Positions 28,402-41,279 are shown, counted from the first letter of the stretch. The stretch is 64,000 nucleotides of DNA from Chondrus crispus (GCF_000350225.1 NW_005178980.1:192943-256942); one strand, 5' to 3'. Translations and numbers: made by a program. Notes: generated by a model not told the origin, from the sequence alone.

Positions 28402-29100
28402 TGTAGAGCACTGACCACCCTGCGCAATCGCGGTGCTGTACTGTAGCACACGCGGAACGCCTCACTATCATAAGTGAGATATGCACCACGTGTAACCGTG
28501 TATCCAAACCCCCGCTCGTGTCCGGGTGTAAGCTCCATGGAGCCCTGTCGAAGTACTGACAGTTCTATCCACGTGTATCCGTGTTATTCCTCACGTTAAT
28601 CGTGTCATTACCCACGTGTAGTGGTTGTCATACCCCCCAAAAGGAGTTTCTCCGGCCATCGCTGCCGTCGTTCAATTTAGTAATTTTAGTTTAATTAATT
28701 ATCGTTCCGACGTCGGCTAGTATGTAGCCGACGTCCGACCCTAAGTAAATCCTCACGAAGCTTTGGGTCTGCAACTCGGGTTTCTGGAACGGAGTCGTAG
28801 CCTCGCGTCGGTCCCCGTCCCACGACGGTACCCTGCGAGCCATCTACGTCCCGATTCCCTCCTGTCTCTACCGCGCGCGTCGTCCCGCCACGCCCGGCTC
28901 TCCGCGCGACAGCTGTCCCTACCACTCCGCCCCTCCTGGGATCTGTTTTCCCACTTTTTCCCTTACTTTCCCTACTGCGCTTCGCGCCCGGCCCCGTACC
29001 GGTCCCTTACGGGTGGTCTTCCGATAACCCCCTACACGCGCCCCCGAACGCGCGCGCTCTGCCAGAGGGGGATCCCACCCTTCCCCCTCAGTGCACGACA
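28402..29100 (+). repeat. 3' LTR of E1
   Basis: 699 bp, matching 8456-9156 with about a dozen differences. Followed by the target duplication AATTC and the second half of the E2 antisense gene. The long open frame that runs through this LTR into 29101-30388 is only partly coding; its first 110 or so codons are LTR. Confidence 0.9.
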
Positions 29101-30388
29101 AATTCCAGCTAATTTCCGGCTTATCAAGCAGGGTACCATCCCCTTCTTTCAGCACACAGTGCGCTTCGAACGCCGTATTCGGTCTGACACGGGTTATTTT
29201 GTGGCCTACCAGATGTTGGAGGCGCTCGAAATTGCGAGGTGCCATTACGCGAATCGTTATCAACGTATTCCGTCGTGGTGGAGCCAATTTGAGGTCTGCC
29301 AAGGCTTTTGGGCTGAGCTCGGCCCCGTGTACACGTATTACGGAAGGTATTTACGTGATCCTCGACACGGCCTTTGGGTAGTCTTCCTCACAGAGTGGTG
29401 TACCAAAGTGGCAGTGACCCTCCTGTGGGAGACCTACGACTGCTGGAGGTTGTGGTACTTGCCTCCCCAGCTCATCAGCCTCATGCGCCGCCTCGATTAT
29501 TCGATTCCCCTGGGCGGTGCTGATGCAGACACCGAACTGCATTCTCTCCTCGATAAAATAGAGGAGGTCGATTGGGACTCGATACCGCGTCAAAATTCCT
29601 CTCGTTCCTTCGTCCGGCAACGCCCCTCCTTCTCTCCTGGTCGTGCTCATCGTGGTGCGGGGGACTACGCTTGGTTTAACCCCTGGACGGGATCGCAATG
29701 TTCTTGCGACGAGGCGCGTCTGAGTCGGCAGTATGGGAGTCAGACGCCCGTTCCGGTTGAATTGCCCGTCTTCCTTGCGGATCCCCGCGAGCGCGACCTC
29801 TGTCCCCGGGAGCCTTTGCGTTCTCGCCCTGTGTTACCGGTCTCACCGACTTCACTTCCTGTCGATCCGGCCGGCCCCACTCTCCTCGTGAATGCTTCGA
29901 TAAGGGCGACGAGAGCCCCTGAGTATGAGGAGGTCAAATCCCCTTTGCTGTCCCATTCACCTCCAGTGGCCAGGTGTCAACCTCTATCAGAGACGAGAGA
30001 GGTCCCCTCGTCATCTAGCCGGACTGACAGTCTGTCCGTGCGCGCAGCCCCAGAGAGGAAGGGAAATTCTTCGTCCCTTACCCCCTTGGCTCTTCCTGCA
30101 CCGTCTTCCCCTGTGCACGCCCCAGCTCGTTCCCCTTCTCCTGCGGCTGTTCCAGTTGCCGCCCCCTTGTCACCAATCGCCGACGCAGTCCAATCGACCA
30201 GGGGAGGTTCGACCTCCCCTTTCTCTCCAGATGTTATCAAAAAAAACGACGGCGCCGCCAGCGTCTATCGCACATTGCTCCGTGCTCACGGAATAAACGA
30301 GGGGGCTCTTCGAGGAGCGTCCCTTGTTGGCCTGCGCTTACTGGCGCAACTTGTCGCCTCACTTCCAAAGAAAAAGATCCTTGGATGA
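29101..30388 (+). pseudogene. Antisense accessory gene of E2, C-terminal half
   Basis: Continues the protein begun at 7786 after the E1 insertion; removing E1 and one AATTC keeps the frame. It carries the best-conserved block of the family: RSDTGYF, AYQM, a PSWW.QFEV motif (here PSWWSQFEVCQGFWAELG), RHGLWVVFLTEW, YDCWRLWYLPP and a SIPLGG end. Then comes a Pro/Ser-rich tail of about 200 residues with a last helical motif (SVYRTLLRAHGINEGALRG) and a basic end. It stops at 30386-30388. Many Trp and Tyr residues suggest a folded globular domain. The function is unknown. It is interrupted, so it cannot be expressed as one protein here. Confidence 0.65.
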
Positions 30389-32232
30389 ATTGTCCCATTG
30401 ACCCATTGCCGATGGTAGCACCCTGCCGATCCATGTTCGGATCGTTGTCCTCGGAGGGTGTCGTCTCATCGTCGACACTTCCCTTCGTTCTACCGAAAAT
30501 AAATTGCATTTCCGTTTCCTGACAACTTCCTCCTCTTGTTTGCATTGTTCCTCTCTTTTTCCAACACATACGTCATCCTTCTCCTCATTTTCCTTTTCCT
30601 CCTCTTTATCCAACACGGCATGCTCTTCCTCGAGTTCCCCCCCCTGGATACCATGTGTGTCCCCTCAGATCCCGGGATCACACACCTCGGGCTTCCGTCT
30701 TCCTCCTCTTGCTTGCAGTGTGCGTCCCATTCCCGTTTTGCTACCTCCCCGGGTTACAACTAGGGGGTGTGGTGATCCTCTTCTTTTTTTAAAAAAATTC
30801 GAGCAAGAGAAAATGGACGTGAACTCAGGGTGCGTCATGCATAATTTTTTGTTTTGCTCTTCGCATTCTGTTGGTTAGCTCGAGGCGACACATCTTCGCG
30901 AACTCGCATCTTCGTCAAGACTGAGCCTGTCCAACGGAGTCTTTTGTAGCTGTAGGACATCCACCTCCATCTGCCACACCTGTTACGCGTAGTCCAAACA
31001 CATTCCCATCCTTGTGATCGATCATGTAGATCTACACGTATCCAAGTAGCGTGTCGACTGCATTCCGCATATCATCCCGCAGGTCTGGTCGGACCGGATT
31101 TCCCGACACCACTGTCTTCTTTTCCTCGCGTAACCCTCCTGTTCGTCCCCGGTCACACCTTTGTCCTTAGACTTCATCCTCTTTTTCTTTCATTTTCTTT
31201 TCCCACACATCGACAGTTGCGCGATCACGCAATTATTTTCAGTGTTGGGATTACATGTCCCTTTTTGGCTCACCTTCAGGCGGCCTCACTGTCCGTCCCG
31301 CTTCCTCGTCAGGGGAGCATGCCAGTTTGCGAGTAGGGGTCCCACCAGTCGGCTCGACATCCTGATAGCATCCGGTGCTGCTAGCTCGACCGCGGAGGTT
31401 TCTCCCGCGTTGAGTTCAATTTTTCTTTTTCTCTGCGCCCTTGAAAAGGGGCGACACCTCACGTCGGATCGCCTTCATGTGGACAGGGTACTCTCATTCG
31501 AGCGTGCCGTTGACTCCGGCTCCCTCAGCTTCCTCCTCTTAATTGTTGCTTTCTTGGTGCACCTCCGTCACTGCGGTCGCACCCTCTTCGTCACCTTTTT
31601 TCCTCCTCTTTTCCTCAGTACCTTCTCTGGTCCTTTGCTTTCTCGTCAAGCAGAGTCCCTTTGTTACCGTCTTCAGTTACCCCTTTTTGTCTTGTTAATT
31701 TCCTGCTCTTTTTCGTGCTTACATCAGCACGCGTACTGAGTTGTCCTCTGTTTTCATACTGTTCCCTGAAGGACGTAGCAGAGCACGTCCTCAGACTGTC
31801 CATCTACTTGCGGTCCGACAGGGTTCCAACGTACAGTTTGGGGGTGTTGCTACGGGTCAAGCTCGATCGAACATAAAGGTTTGAAGCGAAATTGACACGT
31901 GGACAAATGTCACTGCTTGCCCTGCGCTTCCTCCCTGTGGTGTCGACATTTGGACGAAGCGCGCGAGCTTTCTGGTTAAGTCTTTTTGTATGAGGGCCAT
32001 ACTTGGACCCCTGTCCAACCTCTCCGTTTGTTTTGTCCATGGTATAGCTTTTGAAGAGGGGGTGTCCCAATAGCCTTCGTCAACGTCCGTTTTCGGGACG
32101 TTTGCGACGTGTTCGGTTCCTTTGCTTCGCGCTGTGTCCTCCTGCGTGGTGCACACTAAGTATGTTCCGGGGGCGGAGGTCTGTCGTGTCATACCATAAG
32201 TCCCTTTAGCGCTGCGCCGTATGATCCCTCCA

Positions 32233-32268
<36 letters not shown>

Positions 32269-34388
32269 GGATACATATTTGTCAACGGCTTTGGCGGCGG
32301 GTGTCGTCAAGTTAAATTGACAGTTATGGTGTTGAGGTGGGTGTGAACCCATCCATTTTTGCCACGGCACCAGCTTCGTGGACAACAATCCGTTGCGGAG
32401 GTCGATTCACGTGCTCCTACCGCCGGTAGAATCGTCAGTCGATTCAGCGATGCTATTTGGTGAAATGCCGGCGAATGTGTACAGTGTTCAGCCGTTCTCA
32501 CCGTAGCGAGGTGTTCCCCTCGTTTCAGACTTCCCCGTTCATTACGTAGATTTGTGCGTGTGTCCGCGCTTCGACGGAGGCCTTCCTCACGAGTTCGATT
32601 TCGTCGATCGCCTTGCATCGTCGCCCGCGACGGGGTCCGCTCTCTCTTTTCCATTCTTCTTTCTCGATGCGATTTCCCATTCCCTTCGGTACTGTCCGAT
32701 GCTTGTCGATGCGACCGGCGGTAACTCTTTCCTCTACCCGGGGCAACGGTGATCACCCGGGTGAGCCTTGATCCATCTTCTTGCCCCTTTTTGGGCGGTT
32801 TGCAGACGTCCCCTAGTAGGGTCTCGTCCTTGTAATCTATAACAAAAATAAAAAAGGTGATAAGGAGGGGACGGTGGTTGTGTCATTAGCGTGGGGTCCG
32901 CACTTACCGGTTAGCCGTTTTGTTTTCGCGAATCAGGGTTCCCCTCAAAAAGAGACTCGCCTTGCCCTCTTTCCTTCCTGGCGGCCTTTCTCCTTGTCGT
33001 GGTTCGACGGTCGCGCGGGCGACGCCCTTGGCATAGCAAATCGGAGTCTCCTGTGGGGGTTTCCGTCAGCGTTCGGGGTGTTCACGAACAACCATCCTCA
33101 GTCGTAATTTGGGGCATTTGGGAAAGTGAAGGGGGGGTTGGTTCTCAAGCTTCCTCCTCTTGTGATTTCCGTGGCCGCACGATCGGTGCCTGGGGTCTGA
33201 TGACAACAAACGTGATACGTGTGCATTTCTCAACGACGGCGGCTGCTTTCCTTAATTTTTCTTTTTAAAATATTCTCACGGCCGCTTCACACGTGTGTCT
33301 CCGTGCACTTGTCTGCCGGTGGTTTTCGTTTCTAAGTCAATAGAATGCCTCGTCCCTCGTTGTGTTGGCTACACACAACGTTCTCGTGCGACTACCTCTG
33401 CCGCCGGCATGTCGTGTCGTCACTTCCAGCGTGCCTCCGACCCCCTGGTCGTCTTTTGTTCCCATCTGTGCTCCTCTTTGAATCCTGAGATACCTCCTCT
33501 TGATTCGTGCTCCCTTCGTACAACCTCCCTCACGTCCTTTCGACCCGTACAGTACGTGCATACGCGAAGTCGTCACCCTGCGTTCCGCGTAGCAAAAGTT
33601 GCAACTTCCCGCGACGCGTTCCCACGTCCCTGATATCCACCGCCGGTCTATGCCAATTTTTCCTCCTCTTTTCTTACATCCTACCCTCACTCGAGGTTAT
33701 CCTCAAACACGCAACTCCTCCAGCGCACCTTTTTGTCCTCACCCCTAAATTGATTTCGACAACCCCACGTAGTGCGACTCCGTTACGCAATTCTTCTCCA
33801 AGTACAAATCCCTCGTTCCCGAAAAATTTCCAACGTCTTTCTTCTGTAGACCAGATATCTTCCTCCTCTCCCACACACCAGCGGTGTTCACATAGGCTTT
33901 TGTAGGTAGCGCTAGAAGCGCTTCCCGGCAGACGTCGTCGAATACAATACTGTACCAAGCCTCGCTGTTCAGCTCCACCAAGACAATGTCTTCAATCCTT
34001 CATTGCGTCTGCGTGTTTTGCTTCCCGGCCGGGGTACCCATGTGGTCGCAACGGAATCGAGCGTAGTAGCGACACGTGTCTCTCTGGACTTCCTTCACGT
34101 GATCCGTCCTCTTCTTTCTCAACTCGAGATACAGCTTGTAGCCTTAATCACGATCGGCGGTTCTCAGTCCCCTGTCGCCCTTGGGCGCCTGTCGTGTTCT
34201 CCTGGAATTACGCACGCTCGCTCCGGAATGGCCGACCTAGGTGCGTCTCGGGAAGGGAAAACAAACAAAAAAACAAAGTAACCAAAAAAAACAAAAACGA
34301 AACAGAATAGTTAAGAAAGTAAAAACATAGGAACTGGTTGCGGCTCGCGTCTTCTTTTCGCTTTCCATCATCACATTGCGTATGGAGC
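30389..34388. other. E2 long non-coding region between antisense gene and chromodomain
   Basis: Four kilobases with no convincing gene on either strand; open frames here (for example 31161-31739) are pyrimidine-run artefacts. The plus strand repeats the motif CCTCCTCTT (30530, 30598, 30702, 31532, 31602, 33152, 33491, 33662 and others), read as AAGAGGAGG in the E2 sense. It corresponds in position to the hairpin-array region of E1 and to 45953-48532 of E3. One likely mosaic junction of E2 may lie here. Confidence 0.45.
32229..32269. repeat. A-run and (TA)n microsatellite
   Basis: A run of A followed by about sixteen TA repeats. Confidence 0.9.
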
Positions 34389-36007
34389 TCATCCTGGTCT
34401 CGCGCGTGCGACTTGCGCCGGGAGGGGCCGTTTCTTCCTCCGGAAATAGGTCACTGCTGCGCTGCGCGGTAGCTGAGAAATCGGCTCCCACGTTGCGTCC
34501 TCAATCGCGTAGCCATACCATTCCACCTTGAGAATTAATTTTCCATCTTGATAAGCGTGGTCGACTCTTTTGTCGATCACGTACTCCTGACCTCCGGTTC
34601 CTTATTCCTGCGTGTCCAACTGTCCTTCCCCCTTCCGAAGAGCCAGCGGCTCATCCTCACCCTGCTCTTCCGAACCTCCCATCTCTTGTAGATCGGGCGG
34701 GATGCCCGCAGCTTCCTGATTTATCAAAGGTCCGTCATCCGTCATATCTTTCGCTTGCGCGGCCGGTTCTTCTTGTTCCCCTTCTCGGTTGAGGAATTGT
34801 AGCGCTTGTCGTAGCCCGACTATCGGCGTGTAGTCCATGGGACTAGGGGCTAATTCGACTCGATCTCGCGACACACGCTCTTCCTGGTCGCCGACGGCAA
34901 TGACGACCGTATTCTCAGTTGACTCCTTCACTTGATATGGACCCGTAGCCACTTGTGCCAACTTATGTCTCGGCTCGGTAGCCGTGCCTTGCTCCTTCCG
35001 AAGGAATACGTATGATCCTGAAGGGATGTCATACTTCGACTTGCGGAGCCTTGCATCGAAATTTCGCTTGTAGCGCGCTTGTTCTTTTCGCAGGCTCTTA
35101 TCAGCGCCTTTCATCAGGCTTTCCAACCACGACTGCCATTTCAGGTAGTACGCTCGATTCGAGCTAAATCCTTCCAAACTTGACTGTGCTTGTAACGCAA
35201 TGCTTCTCGGCGCCCGAGCTAACACCAGCTCGAAGGGGGCGATGTTCGTAGTGCGATGAACTTGCGTGTTGTAAGCGAGCGTCACAGCGTCGCTAAATAG
35301 GTCCCAGTCCTTGGGATGCTCTCCAACATATTTTCGCAACGCGGAAGTCAGCGTGCGGTTAAACCTCTCAACTTGGCCGTTGGCTTGCGGGTGGTACGTA
35401 GTCGTGAACACATTGCGTATGCCGAGAATTCGACAGACGTTCTGAAAGAACCGGGCCGTGAACTGTGTTCCATTGTCGGCCGACACTGTCCGGACAGCAG
35501 CTTGACCGGCGGTCCGTTGAATACCCAATGGTGAACGAAGGCTTGTGCGATGTGCGCAGCTGATATCTTCTTCAACGGTACGGATCGTACCAGTTTCGAG
35601 TATCGATCGCTGATCACGAGAATATACCGATTTCCTCGTTTAGTTGTAAATAGCTCGCCGTGGATGTCGATGGCGACAAACTCCAGCGGGGCTTTGGGCG
35701 TGAACAGCTTCATTTCCTTCGTGTTTCTTCTTAACTTCACCCTTTCCCGCGCACATGCGGCGCAATTCTTCGCGACGGCGTAGCAGTCTATGGCCATCGT
35801 GGGCCAATAAAAATATCTTCTCAATGTCTTGTAAAGTTTCCTGCCTCCCGGGTGGCCTGCCAATTTTGCGTAGTGGCTCAACCCTAGGACGCGGTCCCTT
35901 AATGATTGTGGTATCACCACTTGTACAAACTCCGCCGCGGTATGGCATAGAGTTCCTTCGAGTTCCTCGGTCTCCATGCTGAACGTTCTCACCTTTCCGG
36001 CGTCCAT
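34389..36007 (-). pseudogene. E2 integrase and chromodomain, decayed
   Basis: Integrase zinc module (LSHYAKLAGHPGG … CAAC) and first catalytic Asp (VAIDIHGE) are in 35348-36007. The second Asp (ADNGTQF) and Glu (NGQVERF) are in the frame ending at 34602. A 14-bp insertion (about 35475-35490) relative to E3 breaks the frame just before the second Asp. An in-frame TAA at 34602-34604 precedes the chromodomain (34389-34590), which has VEWYGYAIEDATWEP. The piece overlaps the end of the RNase H frame (35989) in another register, as in E3. It would have inserted E2 cDNA and directed it to heterochromatin. Confidence 0.8.
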
Positions 36008-36642
36008 TTCTTCCTTGATGCGGTTGCAGAAGGGGTGGACGGCTTGCTCGCGAATGAGCTCCTCCGGAGTGACAGCTTGGAATTGATCGAGGCGGTCAGG
36101 GGCGGTCCCCCCTCAAGAGCGAGGATGTCGTCTAACGCGTCAAAACTTTCCTCGTCCTCCACTGTACCCTCGGGCGGTTCGGCCATGAAGCATGGGATTT
36201 CGTCGTCGATTTCGTCGACGGTTTCTCCTGCGGTCCGCAATCTTGACAGGGCATCGGCTTGGCTGTTTGCCTTGCCCTTCTTGTACTTGATTTCAAAATC
36301 GAATTCCGAGAGGCGGAGCCTCCATCGGATTAATCTCCCGCTAGGGTCGGTTACGTTCATCAACCACCTCAATGAGGCATGGTCGGTATGCACAATGAAG
36401 TGCGCACCATATAGATATGGTCTTAAAGTCTGTACGGCCCAAATTACCGCTAGACATTCTTTTTCTGATACAGAATAGTTTCTCTCGACTGCGGATAACG
36501 TTCTTGAAATGACCCCGATGGGTTTACGTTGCGCATCCGGATGCGTTTGAAATAATACAGCGCCGATTTGATAGTCGCTTGCATCGGTGTCTACCGAGTA
36601 TGGTAGGTCCTTCTTCGGCAGCGCCAACACCGGTGGCTCCAA
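35989..36642 (-). pseudogene. E2 RNase H
   Basis: RNase H domain of pol in its own frame: YSVDTDASDYQIG, SVSEKECLAVIW, VHTDHASLRW and SQADALSRL carry the catalytic acids and conserved His/Asp. The frame is entered from RT only across a frame change (36699-36700) and leaves it again at a C-run on the plus strand, 36107-36112. E3 has the same two changes at the same places. The domain itself has no stop. Confidence 0.8.
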
Positions 36643-36700
36643 GATAGCGTCTTTGAGCTTGTGAAAAGCTTTTTTTGCAGGGTTCGTCGAATCCTTCCAA

Positions 36701-38671
36701 CTAGACCGGTTGTCCCTTCTTCAATAGTTGATTGAGCGGATGCCCGATTTTCGCATAATGCGGAACGAATCTGCGGTAGACATTACAAAGTCCCAAGAAG
36801 CTCCTGAGCTGGGTCTGCGTTTGAGGGTACCTCACATGTTCCAATGCGACGGTTCGCGCAACGTCCACTTCCAGTGTACCTGGCCGAACGACATGGCCCA
36901 GGTACTTGATCTTTTCGACGAAAAATTCGCACTTGCGAAGCTTGAGCTTCACACCTGCCAACTCCAATACAGAAATTATTTCATCCACGTGCACGATGTG
37001 CTCCTCCCACGACTTGCTAAAAATTATTATGTCATCCAGATACACCAAACAGAATTTCCACCGAAACGGAGAGAGCAGGATATCCATTGCTCTCTGAAAC
37101 GTCGCTGGCGCGTTAGTTAGCCCGAAGGGCATTCTTGAGAAGCGATACAGACCTGAGTGACACGAAAATGCGGTCTTGTCGCGGTCCGCTTCCGGAATAG
37201 GCATCTGCCAATACCCTGAAATCGCGTCCAACGCGGAGAAAACCTTGGTGTCACCAAGCGAGTCCAGGCACTCATCCATGCGCGGTAAAGGGTACGTGTC
37301 CTTTACCGTTACCGCGTTTAACCTGCGATAGTCTACGCAAAAGCGCATCAATCCGTCCGGCTTCGGCACTAATAAAACGGGCGACGCCCATTCTGACTGC
37401 GCCGGTTCTATGAATCCTGCTTCTAACATCTTCTGAACTTCTGCGTCCTCGACCTCCCGAGCCTTTGGACCGGCTCGGTAGGGAGCTTGTGCAATTGGCC
37501 TTGTATCCGTGGTCAATTCAATCCGGTGGACCGTGGTGTTGATCTCACCAAGGGTCCCATCCCACATGCGGGAATGTTTTTTCAACATCCGACGGAATCT
37601 TTCGCGCATCCGGTCCGGCACGTGGCTCAGGTCGAGCTCCTCCACGTCCGGCGGGGGAGGCTCAATCCGCCGCTCCGGCTTCGTAGTTGCCGTCGCGGAG
37701 AGCCCTTCCTCCCGTTCTCCTTGCTGGTCCTCGCGATCTTGTTCCGACGGTTCGCATCTTCTCTCGCCCGTAGGCGGCGGGGTAGAATTAGTAAATTTTT
37801 CCTCATCCCTTTCTTGAATTTCAAGTACCTCACCAATGGTGGTATTGCTCTTGAATACGGCCCTCGGGTGCGGCAGTAGTTCCGCCACCACTTGGCCTTT
37901 TTGAACCCTGACCGGGTAATTTCTAAAATTCGCTACGAGCAATCTAAAAGGTTTGTCAGGCTCAACCTGAACTACACCGTTGGTGCTTACCAATCCGTGC
38001 TTGTCGTATAAGGGTGCGTAGGGTTGAACGACGACCAAGCCCGTCCTCTTCGAGGTACATTCGACTACTTGTTGCGTCCCTGGCTCAATGGTCGTGTCTC
38101 TTACCACTTTCACCCTGGGGGAAACTCGCTCCCCTCCTTCATCAATTTCGCCCTCTCCGGGGACCAGATGCTTCTTCGATTTTCTCGCCGAGGACCGCCT
38201 TACGATCGGAACCTCCGAGAAATCCGCCAACTCAACTGTCCTCTTCCGCGAATAGATAGCCTCCACGAACCTATCGCAATAGTCCGCTCCTAAAATCAGC
38301 GGTACCGCGGGCTTCTCGCACACAATAAAATCGGCAGCAGCCACAAATCGTCCAAGTCTCACGGGCATCTTGACGGTTCCGAGAGTCTGGAGTGGCCTGT
38401 TGTTCGCGTCGCCAATGTCTTGGGTCGGTCCGTAGGACACTACAGATTCCATTCCAGCCGGGAGTTCCGATTTTCGCACAAGGTTTGTTCCCGCGCCGGT
38501 GTCTAATACAGACAACACCCGGCTCATCAATCCAACTGTTGGTCCAATGTCCGCGTGAACTTTGTAGTTTTTTCGCGCAAGAACCAAAATCTTCTCGGGA
38601 CACTCCCTTCGCTTAACTCTGTACCAGGGTCTTCGAACTTCTTCCAGCGGATGATCTCGGGCTCGGCTCAA
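36701..38671 (-). pseudogene. E2 pol: protease and reverse transcriptase
   Basis: Frame of 656 codons. The protease motif LDTGAGTN lies near 38480. A Pro/Glu-rich linker (about 37600-37800) precedes RT (FCVDYRRLN, motif A SALDAISGYWQ, box LVYLDDIIIFS). All RT catalytic Asps are present, unlike E1 and E3. The frame ends in a TAG at 36701-36703 where E3 has a sense codon. Two bases further is the one-base frame change into RNase H that E3 shares. It is not directly open from gag: the -1 frame after the gag end meets a stop within six codons. Confidence 0.85.
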
Positions 38672-38828
38672 AATTTCTTGACTTGAGCTGGCCCTTTGGG
38701 CTTATCCACCAATCCAACAACCTCCTCATCAGGGCCTGATTTTTCCCTTAGAGACGGGGAACGGGGCTGAGCCCCGGGCACAGTACGTCGACCCTGTGCC
38801 TCTCGCGACTCATGCTAGATTCTACTCT

Positions 38829-41125
38829 CTAGTTTTCCTGCCGCTGCGGGATCCTCCTCACATCCGACGGTGCAGGCCCCGCGGCGGGCCCTCTGAAGGG
38901 TTGGTTAGGCCTCGGCGTTGAAGCACTCGGTGTGCTCGCCGTCTGCGAATCGAACCAATTCTTGACCTTCAGGTAACTTGTCGATGGTATCCCTAACCTC
39001 TCCATCGAAGACAACGCCTCATAATTTTCCAAAACTCGGTGCATTTCCCGGAGGGAAAGAATGCACGTTGGCCGGCGTGCCCCTTTTCGTAACAATGATA
39101 GCACACCAGTCCGTGCGTCTTGACGGGATATTGCGGCCTAGGTCCTCCACGGGCCGGCGGCCTTCCTTGACGTTGCGGCCCTCCGATCCAGCCTGGCCTT
39201 CGAAACGTCGTACCCTTGTCTTCCATCGGAATGCACGGCGCCGGCGTGTGGCCGCGCCCCCGAAACGTCATCACGGGATCCGTGGGCTCTGAAAACGACT
39301 CCGTCGTGTATGTGGGCGTTGGTAAAGTTGACCACCCGCTTGCCCCGTAGTCCTCGTGTCCGTAGCCCTCCGATGGCTCAATAAACTCGCCTTCGGCTAC
39401 CAACGCGCCCTCGTAGTGATTTTCGCTACTTCCGTGCGCACCGCGCTCATCTGACGCGGAAATTGACTCGGCTAAATGGACGGCGGCATGACTTTTGAGA
39501 CCGGGATAAGAAGCCCTCGGCTTCTTACCCGCCCTGATCGTCGACGACGTCTGAATCGTGACCTTCTTGGTCTTGTTGTCCTTAGCGCGGCTTGCCGAGC
39601 CATGCGCCTTCGCGTAATTAACTAGTCTCAAAAACGAAACGTCCCGATTGTCTTGTCGGTATTGGGATACCATCGGCTTGATACTCGAATCGAGTCTTTC
39701 AATAAACATCGTCATTTGTTCTTCCATCGAATATACGTTTCCACATCGATTGCTCGCGTCCGTCAGACGGATATAAAATTCCATCTCGTCTTCAGACGGT
39801 CTTTGCTGAACTTCTCGCAAAGCGAGCACGGCTTGACGGATCGCCTCGTCGGTTGCGAAACTCCTCAACAACCACTGTAGGGCCTCCGGCCAAACGGGTA
39901 CCTTTCCATGGTGGGACCCGGTCGTCTGAGACACCGAATTGTACTGTCTCAAGGCGATGCCGCTTAGAAATTCGGGCAACAAGCGGATCGCTTGCCCCTC
40001 GTTCATTTCTTGAGTATCAAACTATTGAACTAATTTTGCCAAAAAATCCAACACAAGGACCCCGTCCTCACCTGTGAACGTGTTCTCCTTCTTCACCTTA
40101 GGCGGAATATCTCTCCTGATTTTTCGCACGGCGATCCGCCGGGCACTTGACAAATATGTCTTCGGGTTCCGCAAACGGTACGTTCGGTACGAAAGTAATT
40201 TCTTGAAGAGGTAGTTGGTCGGATTCAGCTCCTCCAACTCCTCCCATCGCGGCCCGCGTCGCGTTGCGACGTCCTCTGGCTCCGCGTCCTTGTCTCTTCG
40301 CGAGGCGGACGAAGTGATCCCGCCCCGTCTGGAGGTAATTTTCTTGCCCTGCGAAATTCCTTTTCCTTCCTCTGAACGATTTTCGGAATCGCTGGCATGG
40401 TTCGACGAACCGTCGTCACCATCTTCGGAAAGACCATTTGACTCGGTCATGGAGTCTTGGTCCCCCGGCTCGTCACTACAGTGACCCTTGCTCCTGCGTC
40501 GCAGATTCTTCTTCGAAGTCTTCGACTTGGAACTCCGCTGTACGGCGGCCTTGTCCTTCTTCGATCGACGGTCGCCTTCTCGACCCGTTGGGAGCGCCTC
40601 TTGCCCGGCGACCTGCTCAAGGTTCTTGAGACGATGAGCGGCGCGGTCAAACCTGTCGTCGATACTGCTTCTAAATTTACCTAAGGACTCCAAAGCTTGA
40701 TTCGCGTCGCGCCTTGCGTCCTTGACTGAAATTTTCAACGAAGCTAGGGCCTCCGGCTCCAGACCGTCGGTCGTCTCACCTCGCTCCTTCTCGACGAGAT
40801 GCACTCGAGCGGACAGCTCTCCTAAAACGGTGTGGAACTCGGATGCTTGCAACTCCAGTTGCTTCCGGACGAGGGCTAATTCAGCCTCGAGATTTTTCGT
40901 CATCTCTTGGCGAATTTCCTCCCCCATCTTCTCGAACTTGTAGGATAGGTGATCCTTGTCGGCTTCAATCCCCGTCGGGGGTTCTTGATCTTCGGGATCC
41001 GTGGCCGTATTGGCCTGGCTTCGGGTGCGAGGACCTCGCGGGATCCTCGACGCCGTTGCCGATCTGATTCTGCTCGCCCCGGGACCGACGTCCCCGGTTG
41101 CGCTTGTCGACATGGTTCGTTTCAA
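38829..41125 (-). pseudogene. E2 gag, decayed
   Basis: ATG near 41110-41125 (the MSTSATGDVGPGA start region). An Arg/Ser-rich N-terminus is followed by a coiled-coil-like charged stretch (about 40600-40960), a basic/acidic linker, then GPRWEELEELNPTN and the capsid region (MNEGQAIRLLPEFLSG…, WLLRSF…REVQQRPSEDEMEFY). Breaks: an in-frame TAG at 40022-40024, and a frameshift inside the zinc knuckle near 39090, where CYHCYEKGH is followed by a shifted frame. The C-terminal piece ends at 38829 with GAAAAC-TAG, the same arrangement as E3. Closely similar to E3 gag. Confidence 0.8.
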
Positions 41126-41257
41126 AAAAAGAACCTAACTTAACACAAAGAAAAAAATAGAAAACGCTACAGCACCTGAATAAACTTACGTCGCAGAGAA
41201 AACTCCTGTAGTCCGTTTCAGCTTACGCAGTTTCTAGGTCGGGTCTCCTGTACGCAA

Positions 41258-41275
41258 TTCTAGGTCGGGAGACCA
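41258..41275 (-). promoter_or_regulatory. tRNA primer-binding site of E2
   Basis: Minus-strand TGGTCTCCCGACCTAGAA, 4 nt inside the 5' LTR and identical to that of E1. A second partial copy of the motif lies at 41232-41247. Confidence 0.7.
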
Positions 41276-41279
41276 CTTT

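Larger units (their letters stand above)
8456..29100 (+). mobile_element. E1: chromovirus with antisense gene, host of the DNA transposon
   Basis: Plus-strand LTR retrotransposon with 5-bp target duplication AATTC (8451-8455 and 29101-29105). 5' LTR 8456-9156, primer site 9160-9177, gag 9263-11444, pol 11441-14898 and 23981-25178, hairpin array about 25488-26330, antisense gene 26542-28218, polypurine tract 28389-28398, 3' LTR 28402-29100. The LTRs differ at roughly a dozen positions by eye, so the insertion is fairly recent. Without the 9,082-bp DNA transposon it would be about 11.6 kb. It is inactive: gag stops, integrase stop and frameshift, and a changed RT active site. Confidence 0.9.

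Noticed and set aside
28763-30388. One 541-residue gene
   Set aside because: Its first part is E1 3' LTR sequence, repeated at 8819-9156. Only 29101 onward belongs to the antisense protein of E2.
31161-31739. Membrane protein of 192 residues
   Set aside because: Leu/Phe/Ser-rich only because of the pyrimidine-rich strand. No start context, no homologue in the matching region of E3.
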